Positions 22,397 to 32,959 of a DNA stretch of 64,000 bases are shown here, in pieces. Numbering within the stretch: the stretch's first letter is position 1; every line of letters begins with the position of its first letter. Both the position numbers and the translations under genes were made by a program. Below the pieces are notes generated by a model that saw only the letters and a list, made by a program, of their open reading frames with translations, did no database searches and was not told the DNA's origin. Origin of the DNA: Heliocidaris erythrogramma (taxonomy: Eukaryota; Echinodermata; Echinoidea; Camarodonta; Echinometridae); contig CM046866.1 of assembly GCA_025617745.1 (NCBI GenBank), positions 20,723,216 through 20,787,215 of the forward strand. The letters run 5' to 3'.

Positions 22397-23336
22397 AGTA
22401 GGTATTCAAAGAAAATCACAAATATGGCAATTAATGTATCACTAGAAACTGGGAAGCTTACAGATGGCAATCGTATAAGTTTTATGTCAACTGCGTATCT
22501 GATGATTATAAAAACAACACAAATAAAAGCTCTTCTCAGCATCTGGAATATCCGAGGATTCGTCAGAAATATAGCGATGTTTTGATGTCGTCACACTCGG
22601 GATCGATCCTGCTGAAGCAGACGACGTCCTATAATGAATGAACGTAATTGCAATGCAATTATTTATCAAATTATAAAGAGTTTGGTGTATTTAAACATGA
22701 CCTGTAATTACAATGCAATTATTTATCAAATTATAAAGAGTTTGGTGTATTTAAACATGACCTTATTTCACACCATTATAAAGGGAAAGGGTCAATGATC
22801 AATGAAATAAACCCCACTTTCAAATTGAAAAGCCCTCCGAATAATAGCAGGATGGTATTCGTTCCCTCTTGAAACGCCGCACATGCCCCGGTGCAAGCAG
22901 CTGAAAATACAATGGCGTCTTATTTTGTTTACAAGTGACTGATTCCTTTATTTTTTTAACGCTGCATTTTTCATCAAAATAATACCATACACGAAGTTAA
23001 GAGTGAGGCAACAGACTAGCATTAAGACTGACGCTAGTGAAGGAAGAGAAATAAGTGAAGAGGAGATAACAAAATAAGCTCTGAAAAATGTGTAAGATGT
23101 TATGGGACATCGTCTGCTTAGACAGGACTGGTCCATGGTGTGTCGTCACATATCTCAGCAGCGTTCGAGGAGCTCTTCAGCTGCTATATCGGGGGCTGTA
23201 TTTTACCGTTTTATAATTGATAATAATCGTTACTTCAAATGTTTCCAAGCGTTGAATTTGGATAACCTTGTTTAATTTATGCCATCTATGCAATAATAAG
23301 TATTAAGCCAATATTTAAAATCATTAAAGTTCTACT
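22397..23336 (+). mobile_element. 0.93-kb TTAA-target DNA element, copy A
   Basis: TTAA flanks both ends (22393-22396 and 23337-23340). The element is about 940 bp and matches the reverse complement of 55972-56902 over its whole length. The terminal repeat in the better-preserved copy is AGTAGAACACT. A ~75-bp internal duplication (GTAATT(G/A)CAATGCAATTATT) near 22650-22760 is specific to this copy. TTAA duplications are typical of piggyBac and Kolobok transposons. No transposase is present. Confidence 0.85.
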
Positions 23337-23443
23337 TTAAGATGTAATTACTTCGTCAACATTCAACATAAATTGTGATTAAAAAAGTATACTATGAAAA
23401 GTGTATACTAAAAATAAGGTGGGGGCGTCCTGCATCCCTAGCC

Positions 23444-23612
23444 CTCAGAGCCATCTATTACAGAGTTTGGCCAACTCGGCTCCATGTAGGTATCAATATG
23501 GCGCTTGTTGCTTTGTTAGGCAAGCACTAAACAAAGGAATATACGCCATGTTGTGCCCAAATAAACCGAGTTGGCCGAAGTCTTTAATATGGCTGTGTAG
23601 ATGGCTCTACAA
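23444..23612. mobile_element. ~170-bp palindromic MITE
   Basis: The arms share AGAGCCATCTA and GGCCAACTCGG blocks in inverted orientation (about 23450-23485 and 23570-23610) around a short loop. It is non-coding. Confidence 0.7.
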
Positions 23613-23672
23613 GCCCTCCCCTCCGGTCCCCAAAACAACAACAACAATAAAAACAACAACATAATATTACAG

Positions 23673-23865
23673 AGAGTTCATAAAGGAGTCACTGCTATGT
23701 TTAATAAATAGCCTGGCAAGTAGCACAGCATATTATAACAAGCATATTATTGATACGTGTAGGCTATATGCCAATTATACGATCATGACAAGGGAAATAA
23801 AAGAAGCAATAGTAGAGTAACCAGTGCAATATCTAAGTCTGGTCACATAACTCCATCCAAAATGA
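23673..23865. repeat. dispersed repeat, copy 1 (second at 27405-27565)
   Basis: GAGTCACTGCTATG, ATCATG-CAA, GTAA(T)C-GTGCAA and CATATAACTCCATC occur in the same order here and at 27405-27565, with heavy divergence between the two. Both are followed by AAT-rich microsatellites. The type is unknown. Confidence 0.6.
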
Positions 23866-24042
23866 CATCGTCATCGTAATTCTGGGGAGTCCACTTCATA
23901 ATAACAATTGTAATAATAATATTATTGTTGTTATTATTGTTATTATTATCAATAATAAGCGCGAAGCTTCCATGACGTAATGTTAAATATTCATAACTCG
24001 ACTGCACGCTATTTCTTACATATTAATTAATCGCAGCCCAAA

Positions 24043-24282
24043 ATGGCGTTCAACGTTTCATCCACGACGAGTGATGACGATATTTGTAAGAGCTTAGAAT
24101 ATGCCGCTAGAATGTTGAAGATTGACAGATTCAAAGATTTGCAAGTTGATGTAATCAAATCTGCACTTAAAGGACAAGATGTTTTTGTGAATCTGCCTAC
24201 TGGCTATGGAAAAAGTGTTATTTTTCACGCGCTACCGTTCTGTGCTGACCTCCGTGGGCCAGTGATGGAGAGTGCTTACTAA
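24043..24282 (+). pseudogene. RecQ-like DNA helicase, N-terminal fragment
   Basis: From an ATG in good context (CCCAAAATGG) the frame gives 79 residues. These include FKDLQVDVIKSALKGQDVFV followed by NLPTGYGKSVIFHALPF. That is the Q-motif-to-Walker-A region of RecQ-family helicases (GK(S/T) ATP-binding loop). Motifs II-VI, the zinc-binding and HRDC domains are absent, and the frame stops after LRGPVMESAY. No downstream exon was found before the MITE at 24806. Many invertebrates carry multicopy RecQ-like genes of this type. This is most likely a truncated copy inside the transporter intron, though a first exon of a separate gene cannot be excluded. Confidence 0.65.
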
Positions 24283-24805
24283 TAATTCGCGAGGGCCTAG
24301 GCCAGGCGGATCCCCCGGGGCCTTGCCGGGCAGTGAAGTTCCTGGTAACTCCTTGGTTACATCAGAATTGATGGAGATGCATCTATTGTTGAACGGTGAC
24401 TTTTATTGCCCATTCTTCATTATTTGTAAATATATGATGATCTCTTGAGAAATATGTACATTTGTCTTATTTCAAATTACCATGGTTTGTAAGCTAGAGA
24501 TCGAATTCTTCATAATGTGTTTGTCTGTGAATGTATTTTGAGCAAGATATTTACGTAACCCCCCCCCCCCCCAAAAAAAAAAATAATAATAATAGACTAG
24601 TCCAGCACTGAAGTACGAAATCCTTGAGATTTCATTGGCCAATTTGCTGGGCGATCGCCGCGGTTATCTAACTATTCACGTTTCATGCATAATTCAGTAG
24701 GAAATCGTGCCTCATGAATATATTATTCAGGTCTGGCTCGCCAGAAATTTTGCCTCCATATCGCCAAGGATTTCAACAGCGCCAGGGCCTCGACAAGAGG
24801 CTAGA
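24283..24805. other. spacer with C run
   Basis: A C/A homopolymer lies at about 24559-24580. The rest shows no gene. Frame 24714-24920 runs into the tRNA-like arm of the next element and is not a gene. Confidence 0.4.
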
Positions 24806-24861
24806 GCTGGACCGGCTCCTTAAACTGCTAAACATTCATTTAAAAAAAAAAATCGTCATTT

Positions 24862-24926
24862 TGGCGAGCCTCGAACCAGGGTCCGCTGATCGAGAATTGC
24901 TGGCATTACCGCTAGACTAACTCACA
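24862..24926 (-). other. tRNA-like pol III promoter sequence (left arm of MITE copy A)
   Basis: Read on the - strand, it has an A-box-like TTAGTCTAGCGGTAATGCC and a B-box-like GGTTCGAGGCTCG at tRNA spacing. The 3' side CTCGCCA pairs with five of seven bases on the 5' side. The anticodon arm does not fold, so no amino acid is assigned. An equivalent copy with one change in the A-box lies at 49479-49541. Confidence 0.55.
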
Positions 24927-24952
24927 TCGTACGATTTAGAGCAGATCATATT

Positions 24953-26801
24953 AGGGACTTTTAGAAGCAGTGGACTAGTACTTCGTCCCAGTCGACTAAT
25001 TCGCGCATGTCAATGTCGTCGACTGCCCATGTTGACTACAGTTTTTGATCATTTTAGATTTCACTCGACGTGTACGTACCGTCGACGTCAACCGGAAGTA
25101 CACACTCAACAGATGAGCATAATACACTATGAACACGATGACAAAGAGAGCGGACAATTTATGCAGCTCCTCATTCTACCCTCCACAATAGCTCTAGTAG
25201 ACAAAAGGACATCCCTTCACTGCTATTATGTGACACCTGTTCTACATATTTTTACAGGATAGCAATGAATGGATGTTCTTTTGTTAAAAGAAGACACCAC
25301 TGACAAATTTTAGCACTTTTACAATTTTTAATGTTATAAAACTAGTCAGATTGACAAAAAAACTCATCGCTCAGGTCGATAAAATCATAGATCTCGATTT
25401 TTAAAAAATAAATATTACAATATCTACTAGTACGAGCCGCAAAAATCCGTTACGTCACTGCAGCACTACTGCAAAAACCACGGCAAATCACGGTAATGCC
25501 GATTTAGAGCAATACACAGATCGCTTTCACAGCGCCTATAAAAATGCTATTTGTGAGACAATTATGTATGACAAAAAGAAAATGTTATTAATTTTTCTTT
25601 TTTTTTTTGTATTTTTGAATATTATCTGCTGAAAAAATAAAGTGCTTTAGCAAAAATTTTCACAATTTATCGAATCAATAAAATTAAAATTGGCACTACT
25701 GTTTGTCATCGTTCGTACGTGCTTCCCATTAACGCGTGTACTTTAAGGCACGCGCGGAAAGCTAATGCAGCAAGCTGCATTGTTTACGTTCTTACGTTCG
25801 CGATATAGATAGCAAGTACGACATTAACATAAATTCCTGGTTAATCTTCAAGTAAAATCTGATCACATTCTTCAATAAGCTTGTAATCTAAGCTAAGGAG
25901 ATGAATGAGGGATTTTCTGGGCGAAGAAAGATGGCTTGCTTGTAAAGATTTTGTGGGAGAATATGGTTGGTACAGCGTCGGGCTTTAGCAGCTTCCTGGG
26001 TTTGTATCCCAGGCACACGGCTTGTAGGTTGGTCTCGAACGCCAAAACGTCAAAATGGTCTTCACAGACCACTCGAAAACGGGAATAAATGTACGTTTTG
26101 ACGTTGAATTTGGTTGTTCCAATGTTCCTTATCCATACAGCACACCTTTCTCTATCCTTCTTCGGATCAGGGATAGCAAAAAAGATTTTACCGGACAATT
26201 TCACGACGATTCGAACAGTAAATTGCTTGGCACAACGGCATTTTTGCAACTCCACGAATATGTATGCATGCTATATGCGCTATCGTCTGCTTTTACGGAC
26301 GCGTAACGCACACGCATTGTGGTGGAAACTCAAAGTGCTGCAATGACGTGACAGCTTTGGCCGACACGAGCCAATTTGTGTATCGACAGTGGCAAAAACA
26401 TACTTTTTATATCAAAATATACGCACTTGTAGGCTGTTCAAAAATTACAATTTCGATACTGATTAGTTCTTAGGGACATGCAGGACAACATATTTTTTCA
26501 AAATTTGCCAGTGGTGTCTTCTTTTAACCAGTGCAATTGTGAAGGGTACAATGAGGAGCTGCATAAATTGTCCGCTTCTTTGTTCGTCATGTTCATAGTG
26601 ATAGTTGAGCTGTTCTGATGACGTCATATACGTGAACCTCGTCGAAGATATCGGAGCACCGCAAAAACGAAGTGAACACGTTCTCGATTTTGCAAGTCAG
26701 GGAGGAGGACAGGGAGAGGGCGAGTGGCGCATGCCCAGTGGCGTAGAATGATGTCCTTGCGTACCAGTCTACTAAGTGGACGTGCAATTCTAAAAGTCCC
26801 T
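24953..26801. mobile_element. THAP-encoding DNA transposon with long imperfect inverted repeats
   Basis: The left end AGGGACTTTTAGAA and the right end TTCTAAAAGTCCCT are inverted. The flanks duplicate ATT (24950-24952 and 26802-26804). Comparison with the empty site in the element at 49315 confirms the junctions. Long subterminal inverted repeats (about 350 bp, for example GCGGACAATTTATGCAGCTC and AAAAGAAGACACCACTG on both sides) enclose a THAP-domain frame on the - strand. No DDE or other transposase core is readable, so the copy is non-autonomous. Its superfamily is open. Confidence 0.8.
25893..26241 (-). pseudogene. THAP-domain protein with one frameshift
   Basis: The domain starts at an ATG at 26241 (- strand) with MPLCQAIYCSNRREIV, supplying the first two Cys. 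A single frameshift near 26195 leads into GKIFFAIPDPKKDRERCAVW and then RFRVVCEDHF, which supplies the last Cys and His. It ends with AVPTIF, the classic THAP closing box. The order C-C...W...C-EDH-F...AVPT is complete for a ~90-residue THAP DNA-binding domain. About 25 more residues follow before a stop. In transposons this domain binds the element's own ends, and it sits between the long inverted repeats of 24953-26801. No catalytic domain is seen. Confidence 0.8.
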
Positions 26802-26855
26802 ATTGTTACATAGTGAATTTACGACCCCCATGACTAAACTGGATTGCAAGAAACA

Positions 26856-26918
26856 TTCGTTAGTCCATCGGCAACGTCAGCGCCTCTCAATCAGCGGATC
26901 CTGGTTCCAGGCTCGCCA
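26856..26918 (+). other. tRNA-like sequence (right arm of MITE copy A)
   Basis: TTAGTCCATCGGCAACG resembles an A-box and GGTTCCAGGCTCG resembles a B-box, on the + strand. The copy at 49646-49710 has the better B-box GGTTCGAGGCTCG. It points in the opposite direction to the left-arm sequence, so both 3' ends face the element's termini. Confidence 0.5.
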
Positions 26919-27030
26919 CGGTCACTTTTTTTTTTTTGCTGGTAAATTAGCACACTACAAGTGCTAAAACAGCATTTCAGGTGCAGTCACTATACATGCC
27001 CCTAAAAGTAGCACTTTAGTTTTTTCAGTG

Positions 27031-28629
27031 TAATGATTAAAAGCAACATATAACCAAAGTTGAAGAATAGTCGATCAAAATGTTAAGTTTTCTTTCAGTC
27101 GGGCTAAAATAATTATCATACGGGGAATAATCCTAACTATCTATGCCGCATAAATAGATTCAAATCATTGAACATGTTCTTTAACTTTGCCAAAATACCA
27201 TCATTTCTAAACATGAATGAAAATCTTTCATGTTATACAGCTGCTTACAGCATAATAAATATGCTCTAATCAATGACCTGCCTTACACAACCATTTGCTC
27301 GCAACATATCTGAAAATAACTTTACAAGAACCGCGCAGCGGCAACCTCTTAATAGAAAATCAACATTAAAGGAAAGAAAGATAACAAGTGAGCAACAACA
27401 AAAACATTACAGTTTTCAAAGAGTCACTGCTATGCAACACTACACCTACATAAGAATAAATCTTTATACTCGCATAGATGCCAAGTATAAAATCATGGCA
27501 AACGAATTAAAAACAGGAATAATATTGTAATCGGTGCAAGTGTTGCCATATAACTCCATCAGACATCACATGGTCATCATGGTTATTTTTTTTACATCCT
27601 ACCTGATATCAACAACTATAACAACAACAATAATAATGATAATAGAAATGACAATAATAACATCAACAACATTAATATGAATAATAATGATAGTAATAAT
27701 AATACAAATAGTAATAATAACAACAATAGTAATAATAATAAAAATACATAGTAATAACAATGATATTGAAAAGGATAATAACAATAGTAATACAAATAAT
27801 AATTATGATGATGACAATAATAATAATAGTACTACTTGTCCTACTACGCATGATAATGATAACAGTTGTAACAATAAATAAAAATAGTAATAGCAATAAT
27901 ATTAATATCTTATTATCATGCTGATATAATTATCATAAAAGTATAATCATTATGAAGTAAGGAAATTCTAACAAAGAAGAAAGCGACAGGATGAAGAAAG
28001 AAGAACTTTGAGATGAGACTAACGATGAACATGGCTGCCCAAAAAAAGTTTTGTATCTCAGACCAGGACGAGACTCATCTTTCTTTCACATTCCTTTAAT
28101 CCAAATAAAACTGGAGGGCCATTAGCGCCCCCCGCCCCCACACCGCGTATAGTTTTAAAGGGCTTGCCGCGCGACCTTATGACTTTTTCTTTAGAGTGTA
28201 ATGTATCTTTTGATACAAAATGTCTGTGTATTCCCGGGTATGGTGTTACGTAACATTTGAATGTCATATAATTATGTCAATGAAAAATGGTAGGTTCGTA
28301 TTTATGAGTAAAACCATTAATCATTTGTACAGATTCTAATGAGTTGCTTCATTTTACTGCACAGTCTCTGTTTTTAACAGTTACAACCGCTGACCTGAAG
28401 TTTGAAATAACTTTTACAAGCATAACGAATTACCAAACACTACAAGACATTGAGAGTAAAACAATCCTCATCGTAAAAAAATAGGAATTGCACATGTAGA
28501 AAAAAACATTCTGACCTAAATTAATGGCTTTTATCAACCAGTGCCCCGCCTTATAAGGAGTTGAAGGGATTTATTTGAAACAATCGCAAGTTAAAATCAA
28601 TCGCAACTGTGTACTTAACATAGGCATAG
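27031..28629. other. spacer, AAT microsatellite, dispersed repeat copy 2
   Basis: 27405-27565 is the second copy of the repeat at 23673-23865. 27600-27900 is an AAT/ATC-rich microsatellite. The rest has no recognised gene; long frames across the microsatellite are artefacts. Confidence 0.55.
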
Positions 28630-28770
28630 GCGTACGAGAAGGGGGGGGGGGGGGGGGGGCTGCAGCCAACTCCCCCCCCCCCCGGATTTTGAAAGTGCCG
28701 ATATTCCGGCAACTCACACCTCATATTCAGGGAGTGAGGTGCCCGAAAATCCTCATATTTCAGTCATTAT
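28630..28770. repeat. G-run/C-run dispersed repeat
   Basis: A ~20-bp G run (28639-28658) and a C run (28674-28684) flank CTGCAGCC. A GGATTTTGA ... CCTCATATT block follows that also occurs at 2385-2515. The element type is unknown. Confidence 0.65.
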
Positions 28771-28901
28771 ATGCCGAAATATGTTATTTTTATGATTTTC
28801 CACAACGGAAATGCACAATTATTTTGGGTCGCTAGCTTCGCGCGCTCGTAAATTAAAAAAAAGGAAAGTTGCTATCATTTTTTTTACAACAAAAAGCCCA
28901 T

Positions 28902-28981
28902 AGGTACCGTACCAGGGATCAAACCCCCAACCTTCGCGTTTCCAGTCAAGCGCTGTAAAACCATTCGACTACGACACCTCC
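28902..28981 (-). other. degenerate tRNA-like (SINE head?) next to (CA)n
   Basis: On the - strand, GTCGTAGTCGAATGG fits an A-box and GGGTTTGATCCCT a B-box at tRNA distance. CTGGAAA occupies the anticodon-loop position. The stems pair poorly, so this is a tRNA-derived remnant rather than a working tRNA. A (CA)n microsatellite (28981-29030) abuts it. Confidence 0.4.
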
Positions 28982-29048
28982 ACACACGCACACACACCCT
29001 CACACACACACACACACACACACACGCATGGCTTTACATGGCTGTACT

Positions 29049-29215
29049 TCCGAGGACAAGTATTGTTCCTCTATTGTTCCTCGTCCTCGGACAGTCGACG
29101 GAATAAAGCACAAATTCATTGTTCGACGTTCGAGGACTATTGTCCGGCTTCCGAGGACCATTGTTCTCATTATTTTTTTTTTGTTCTCTGTCCGAAAATG
29201 TCCTCGGACATAATG
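29049..29215. mobile_element. small inverted-repeat element with CCGAGGAC motifs
   Basis: CCGAGGAC near 29050 and GTCCTCGG near 29213 form the ends. Several inner CGAGGAC/GTCCTCG copies lie between, near AT-rich and CA-rich flanks. It is non-coding. The region 29216-29632 holds (CA)n, a C run (about 29576-29588) and no gene. Confidence 0.5.
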
Positions 29216-29632
29216 CTAAACAGGCCCCCTCACACACACACACACATAAACACTTATTCGATTCTTCTAATCTCATTGCGGGGGTGGGGGAGGTGCTTTT
29301 CGTCGAAAAGAGATCCGCTTTTTGAAGATGGCAATTAAAACTATAATATCCTATCGTGACCCTAAATTTTCCCTTTAACAGTGGCGTAGCCATTGTGGGA
29401 GCACTGGCACCGTTGGAGGCACAAGTCTTTGGGAACAATCTTAAAGCTAATCCAAGACGCCGCTGGTGGAAGAGGGTTGGGGGGGATTGCCGGAAGGGGT
29501 CCAACCGTCTTCTTTCTTATTCCATTTTCTTTCTTTTTTTTATTTTTCGCCATCCGATGAGGGAGGGGTGGGCCCCCCCCCCCCCCCCGTTGCCACACCT
29601 CTGCTCCTGATGAATTCGCCTTTTTTACCAGG

Positions 29633-30170
29633 AATTATGAACCCTATTTAATTTTTCGAAAATACGAACCCTATTTCATTTTCGGAAATACGAACCCTTT
29701 TTCATTTTCGGAAATACCAATCTCATTTCATTTTCGGAAATACGAACTCTATTTCATTTTCGGAATTACGAACCCTTTTTCATTTTCGGAAATACGAACC
29801 TTCGGAATTATGAACCCTTTTTCATTTTCGGAAATACGAACCTTCGGAAATACGAACCCTTTTTCATTTTCGGAAATACGAACCTTATTTCATTTTCCGA
29901 ATTATGAACCTCATTTCATTTTCGGAAATACGAACCTTCGGAATTATGAACCCTTTTTCATTTTCGGAAATACGAACTTTCGGAAATATGAACCCTATTT
30001 CATTTTCGGAATTATGAACCTTCGAATAAACGAACCTTCGGAATAATGCAGCAAATGTTCGGAATTACGAACCCTTTTTCATTTTCGGAATTATGAACCC
30101 CCAGGCATGGGAAATTAGTGTTTCGGAAATACGAACCTTCGGAAAAACGAACCTTCGGAAAAACGAGATG
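29633..30170 (-). repeat. ~26-bp minisatellite, inverted orientation
   Basis: This is the reverse complement of the 20943-21415 family (TTTTTCATTTTCGGAAATAC units). It ends on the right with the short CGAACCTTCGGAAAAA units that also edge the other array, in mirror order. Both arrays are edged by GATAGGCC-like sequence on the outer side. Confidence 0.95.
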
Positions 30171-30466
30171 CCCCCGATAGGCCTACTCACATCTCGTAAA
30201 TGAAAGGCATCAAGATCGAAAGAATTTTGATAACATTCCCATTTTGCCTTTTGATTGTTTAGAAAAAAAATTTCTTTTGTTGTTTGTCCATATTTCAAAC
30301 TGTTCCTTGGAATGCATACATTATTTGCAATGTAAAACCAACCGACGAAAATAAAATGGAGTGATATAGAGCTTTGATAGCTTTTTAGCCAAACTTGTCT
30401 GGTGTTTCATCTATAGCGTTGCTATATTAATGAAAATAATACATATCCTGCATTGTTTCTCCAAAG

Positions 30467-30579
30467 ACATTCTCAAACTACACCACCTATGGCAAAGGTA
30501 TTTTGTCAGGGTTTTTACCATTCCTTGTATGTTGTGCTGCCTTTGGGACTGCTAACGGTTTCTGTTATACGTACTCCAG
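30467..30579 (+). CDS. SLC7 amino-acid transporter, exon c (TM8)
   Basis: This 113-bp exon has acceptor TTTCTCCAAAG and donor GTAAGT. It reads TFSNYTTYGKGILSGFLPFL then VCCAAFGTANGFCYTYS, ending in two bases of an Arg codon completed by the next exon. It corresponds to TM8 and its flanks in SLC7 proteins (consensus TFG-...W--P--VACSTFGSVNG-LFT-SR). The AFGTANG stretch aligns with the TFGS-NG signature. Phase 0 entry and phase 2 exit agree with the neighbouring exons. A further 16 kb of repeat-filled intron precedes it. Confidence 0.95.
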
Positions 30580-31161
30580 GTAAGTACTATGTTGTTCAGG
30601 AGCGTAGCCACCTTTTCATGGGGCAGACATCCTAAATATACCTACACTGTAAAAATCTTGCCAAACATTATGTTAATTACGTGTCCGACAACCTTTGGCA
30701 TGTTCAGGAAGTTTTATGCCAAACTTAGGTTGTCCAATTAGGGTCAAAATAAATCACGATTACTTTAAGTTCGGCAAAATAGTATCTAACTTTGGTTTAA
30801 AAAGTGCCCAAAATTGGTCGGACACAATAATACCCTCGTAGTGGGCAAATTTTTCATATTTTGCTTTTTCATTATAATTTAATGATACAATATTCCTATT
30901 TAATACCACTGTTGATGAAACACATTTCTATTCTATTCCTGGGTTCCCAGCTGTTATTAGGTCTGTTACCCCAGTATTGCTTTTGCCTATATACCCATCC
31001 AGGTCGAAGGGACAAATGTATTAAAACACCGTGTTCCAGGCTGTAATTTTCACCAACATACGACTGTGCTCCCACATGTCTTTTTACACTTATAAATTCC
31101 ATTACTTTAAGAGATTGAAGCTGATATTTGTTAATTTTCCCTTTGATTATTTTTATTTCAG

Positions 31162-31258
31162 AATGTCTGTAGCTCTTGGACGAGAGGGTCACATGCCTCA
31201 GATTATAGGCATGGTTCATCCAGATAGAATGTCTCCAAACTTTGCTCTTTTCGTCATG
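31162..31258 (+). CDS. SLC7 amino-acid transporter, exon d (TM8-TM9 loop)
   Basis: This 97-bp exon has acceptor TTTTTATTTCAG and donor GTGAGT. It completes the Arg codon and reads MSVALGREGHMPQIIGMVHP then DRMSPNFALFVM. The (S)R----GREGH-P motif of the intracellular loop before TM9 is strongly conserved in SLC7 light chains (GAREGHLP in many). It exits in phase 0 to the exon at 39131 across 7.9 kb of nested transposons. Confidence 0.97.
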
Positions 31259-31528
31259 GTGAGTCTGATATATATATATAACAAAACCTCTTGATGTAGA
31301 GTACCCCTTTGGTCAATGGTTCTCTGTATTTCATTTATTTATTTATTTATTCATGCATGTTCATTATGTCATAATACTGATACAGCAGATACAAAATAGA
31401 ATGCACAGAGCCAGATTATACATAATAAACACACAAAGGTACTGCAACATAAGCTTATAAAGCTTGAGTAGTTGTAACACCTAGGCATAGGCCTACATTA
31501 ATCATATCTCATCGATTAGTTCTTTGAG
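31259..31528. other. intron start with LINE-tail-like ATTT run
   Basis: A TTTATTTATTTATTTATTC run at about 31335-31353 followed by CATGCATGTTCATTATGTC resembles the reverse complement of a LINE tail on the - strand. No coding trace was identified. Confidence 0.35.
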
Positions 31529-31532
31529 TTAA

Positions 31533-32959
31533 AGGAGAATGAAACCCTGGGGAAAATCAATGTCAATGAAAAGAGATCATATAGAGAGAAGCAATTTAAA
31601 GAAGTTCCATCAAAATCGGTTACGAAATGAGAAAGTTATGAAAGTTTGAAAAGTCTCAATTTATTTTCTATGGCGATCTTCAAATTGGCAATGTTGCTTC
31701 AAAGTGACAGGTTTAAGTAGTACAACTCTCCATAATGTTTTGTACACAAAATTTCATATTTTCTCCATAATCTCTCATGGTACAGCTTGTTTCCTTCTTA
31801 GCCAAAACAAATATCATGTGAAAATGTATTTGACACAACATAATTATGTTGAGTTCACAAAAAGACAAGCAGCATCTTTGGAGATAATGGAGAAAATAAG
31901 AAATTTTGTGTACAAAACATATTGAGAGTTTCACTACTATAAACCTGCAAAGCATCATTGCCAATTTGAGGATCACCATAGAAAGGAAATTGAGACTTTT
32001 CAAACTGTAATGTTGTGTAATTTGTCACATGTTGAACATGAGTAGTGACATATATATCATTTTCTATTTCATTATTTACATCAATATGGTAACCACTTTG
32101 ATAATGTTATATAATTTGTCACAAGTTAAAGGCCAAGTCCACCCTAACAAAAGTTGATTTCAATAAATAGAGAAAAAAAACAAGCATAACACTGAAAATT
32201 TCATCAAAATAGGATGTAAAATAAGGAAGTAATGGTATTTTAAAGTTTCGCTTAATTTCGCAAAACAGTTATATGCCCATCCTGCTCAATATGCAAATGA
32301 GGGAACCAGTGACGTCACCCACTCACTATTTCTTTTGTATTTTATTACATGAAATTCGAAATATTTTAATTTTTCCTTGTTATAATGTGAAACAAGGTTT
32401 GATTCCTCGCTGAACATGTGTAATTGTCATTGTTGCAACCTATACACAATTCAATGAGAGCTTCCTAAAATACAAAAGAAATAGTGAGTGGGTGACGTCA
32501 CTGGTTCCCTCATTTGCATACTGAGAAGGATGTGCATATAACTGTTTTGCGAAATTAAGCGAAAATTTAAAATACCATAACTTTCTTATTTTACATCCTA
32601 TTTTGACGAAATTCAGAGTTATGCTTGTTGGATTTTTCTCTATTTATTCAAATCAACTTTTTGTTAGGGTGGACTTGGCCTTTAAACCTGAGTAGTAGTA
32701 TTGTGATTTGCTATATTTTCTCTCTTTCTCTCCATTTCATTTCCATATGATTGTTACTTTTCTTTATACTTGTATTGTAAAACAAAATATTGATGTCAAT
32801 GTCAATGAAGTTTCTCAATAAAATACAAAATACAAATACAAACTTTCATAACTTTTTCATTTCGTAACCGATTTTGATGGAACTTTTTTTAAATTGCTTC
32901 TCTCTGTCCTCTTTTTTTCATTAAAATTGATATTTCCCTATGCAGGGTTTCATTCTCCT
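31533..32959. mobile_element. TTAA-target palindromic MITE, enlarged by nested insertions
   Basis: TTAA flanks both ends (31529-31532 and 32960-32963). The ~120-bp ends (AGGAGAATGAAACCC ... CGGTTACGAAATGA) are inverted copies. Inside the left part a further pair of arms (TGTTTTGTACACAAAATTTC and its complement, about 31735-31925) makes the original element almost wholly palindromic. A second TTAA MITE (32130-32681) and a LINE-tail-like piece (about 32700-32845, AATAAAATACAAAATACAAA) separate it from its right end. Confidence 0.85.
32130..32681. mobile_element. 552-bp TTAA-target MITE with long arms
   Basis: TTAA lies at 32126-32129 and 32682-32685. The arms (~230 bp) start AGGCCAAGTCCACCC and include GAAACTTTAAAATACCAT-like, AACAGTTATATGC and AAATAGTGAGTG(G)GTGACGTCA blocks in inverted copies. 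The centre is AT-rich. I associate this family with sea urchin genomes from memory. Confidence 0.9.

Larger units (their letters stand above)
24806..27030. mobile_element. TA-target MITE with tRNA-like arms, copy A, carrying a nested transposon
   Basis: Homology to the 558-bp element at 49315-49872 begins at GAGCTGGACCGGCTCCTTAA (about 24806) and resumes after the nested insertion (26802). It ends in TTTTTTCAGTG at 27030, followed by TA. Its left terminal repeat is lost. Both tRNA-like arms are present: - strand at about 24862-24926 and + strand at about 26856-26918. The right terminal zone is rich in AGTGCT/TAGCAC words, as in the related families. Confidence 0.75.

Noticed and set aside
27599..27896. 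Ile/Val-rich and Tyr/Cys-rich frames
   Set aside because: They lie in AAT/ATC microsatellite; no domain and no supporting context.
29034..29504. 156-residue open frame on the - strand
   Set aside because: It crosses a (CA)n run (CVCVC stretch) and an inverted-repeat element; no recognisable domain.
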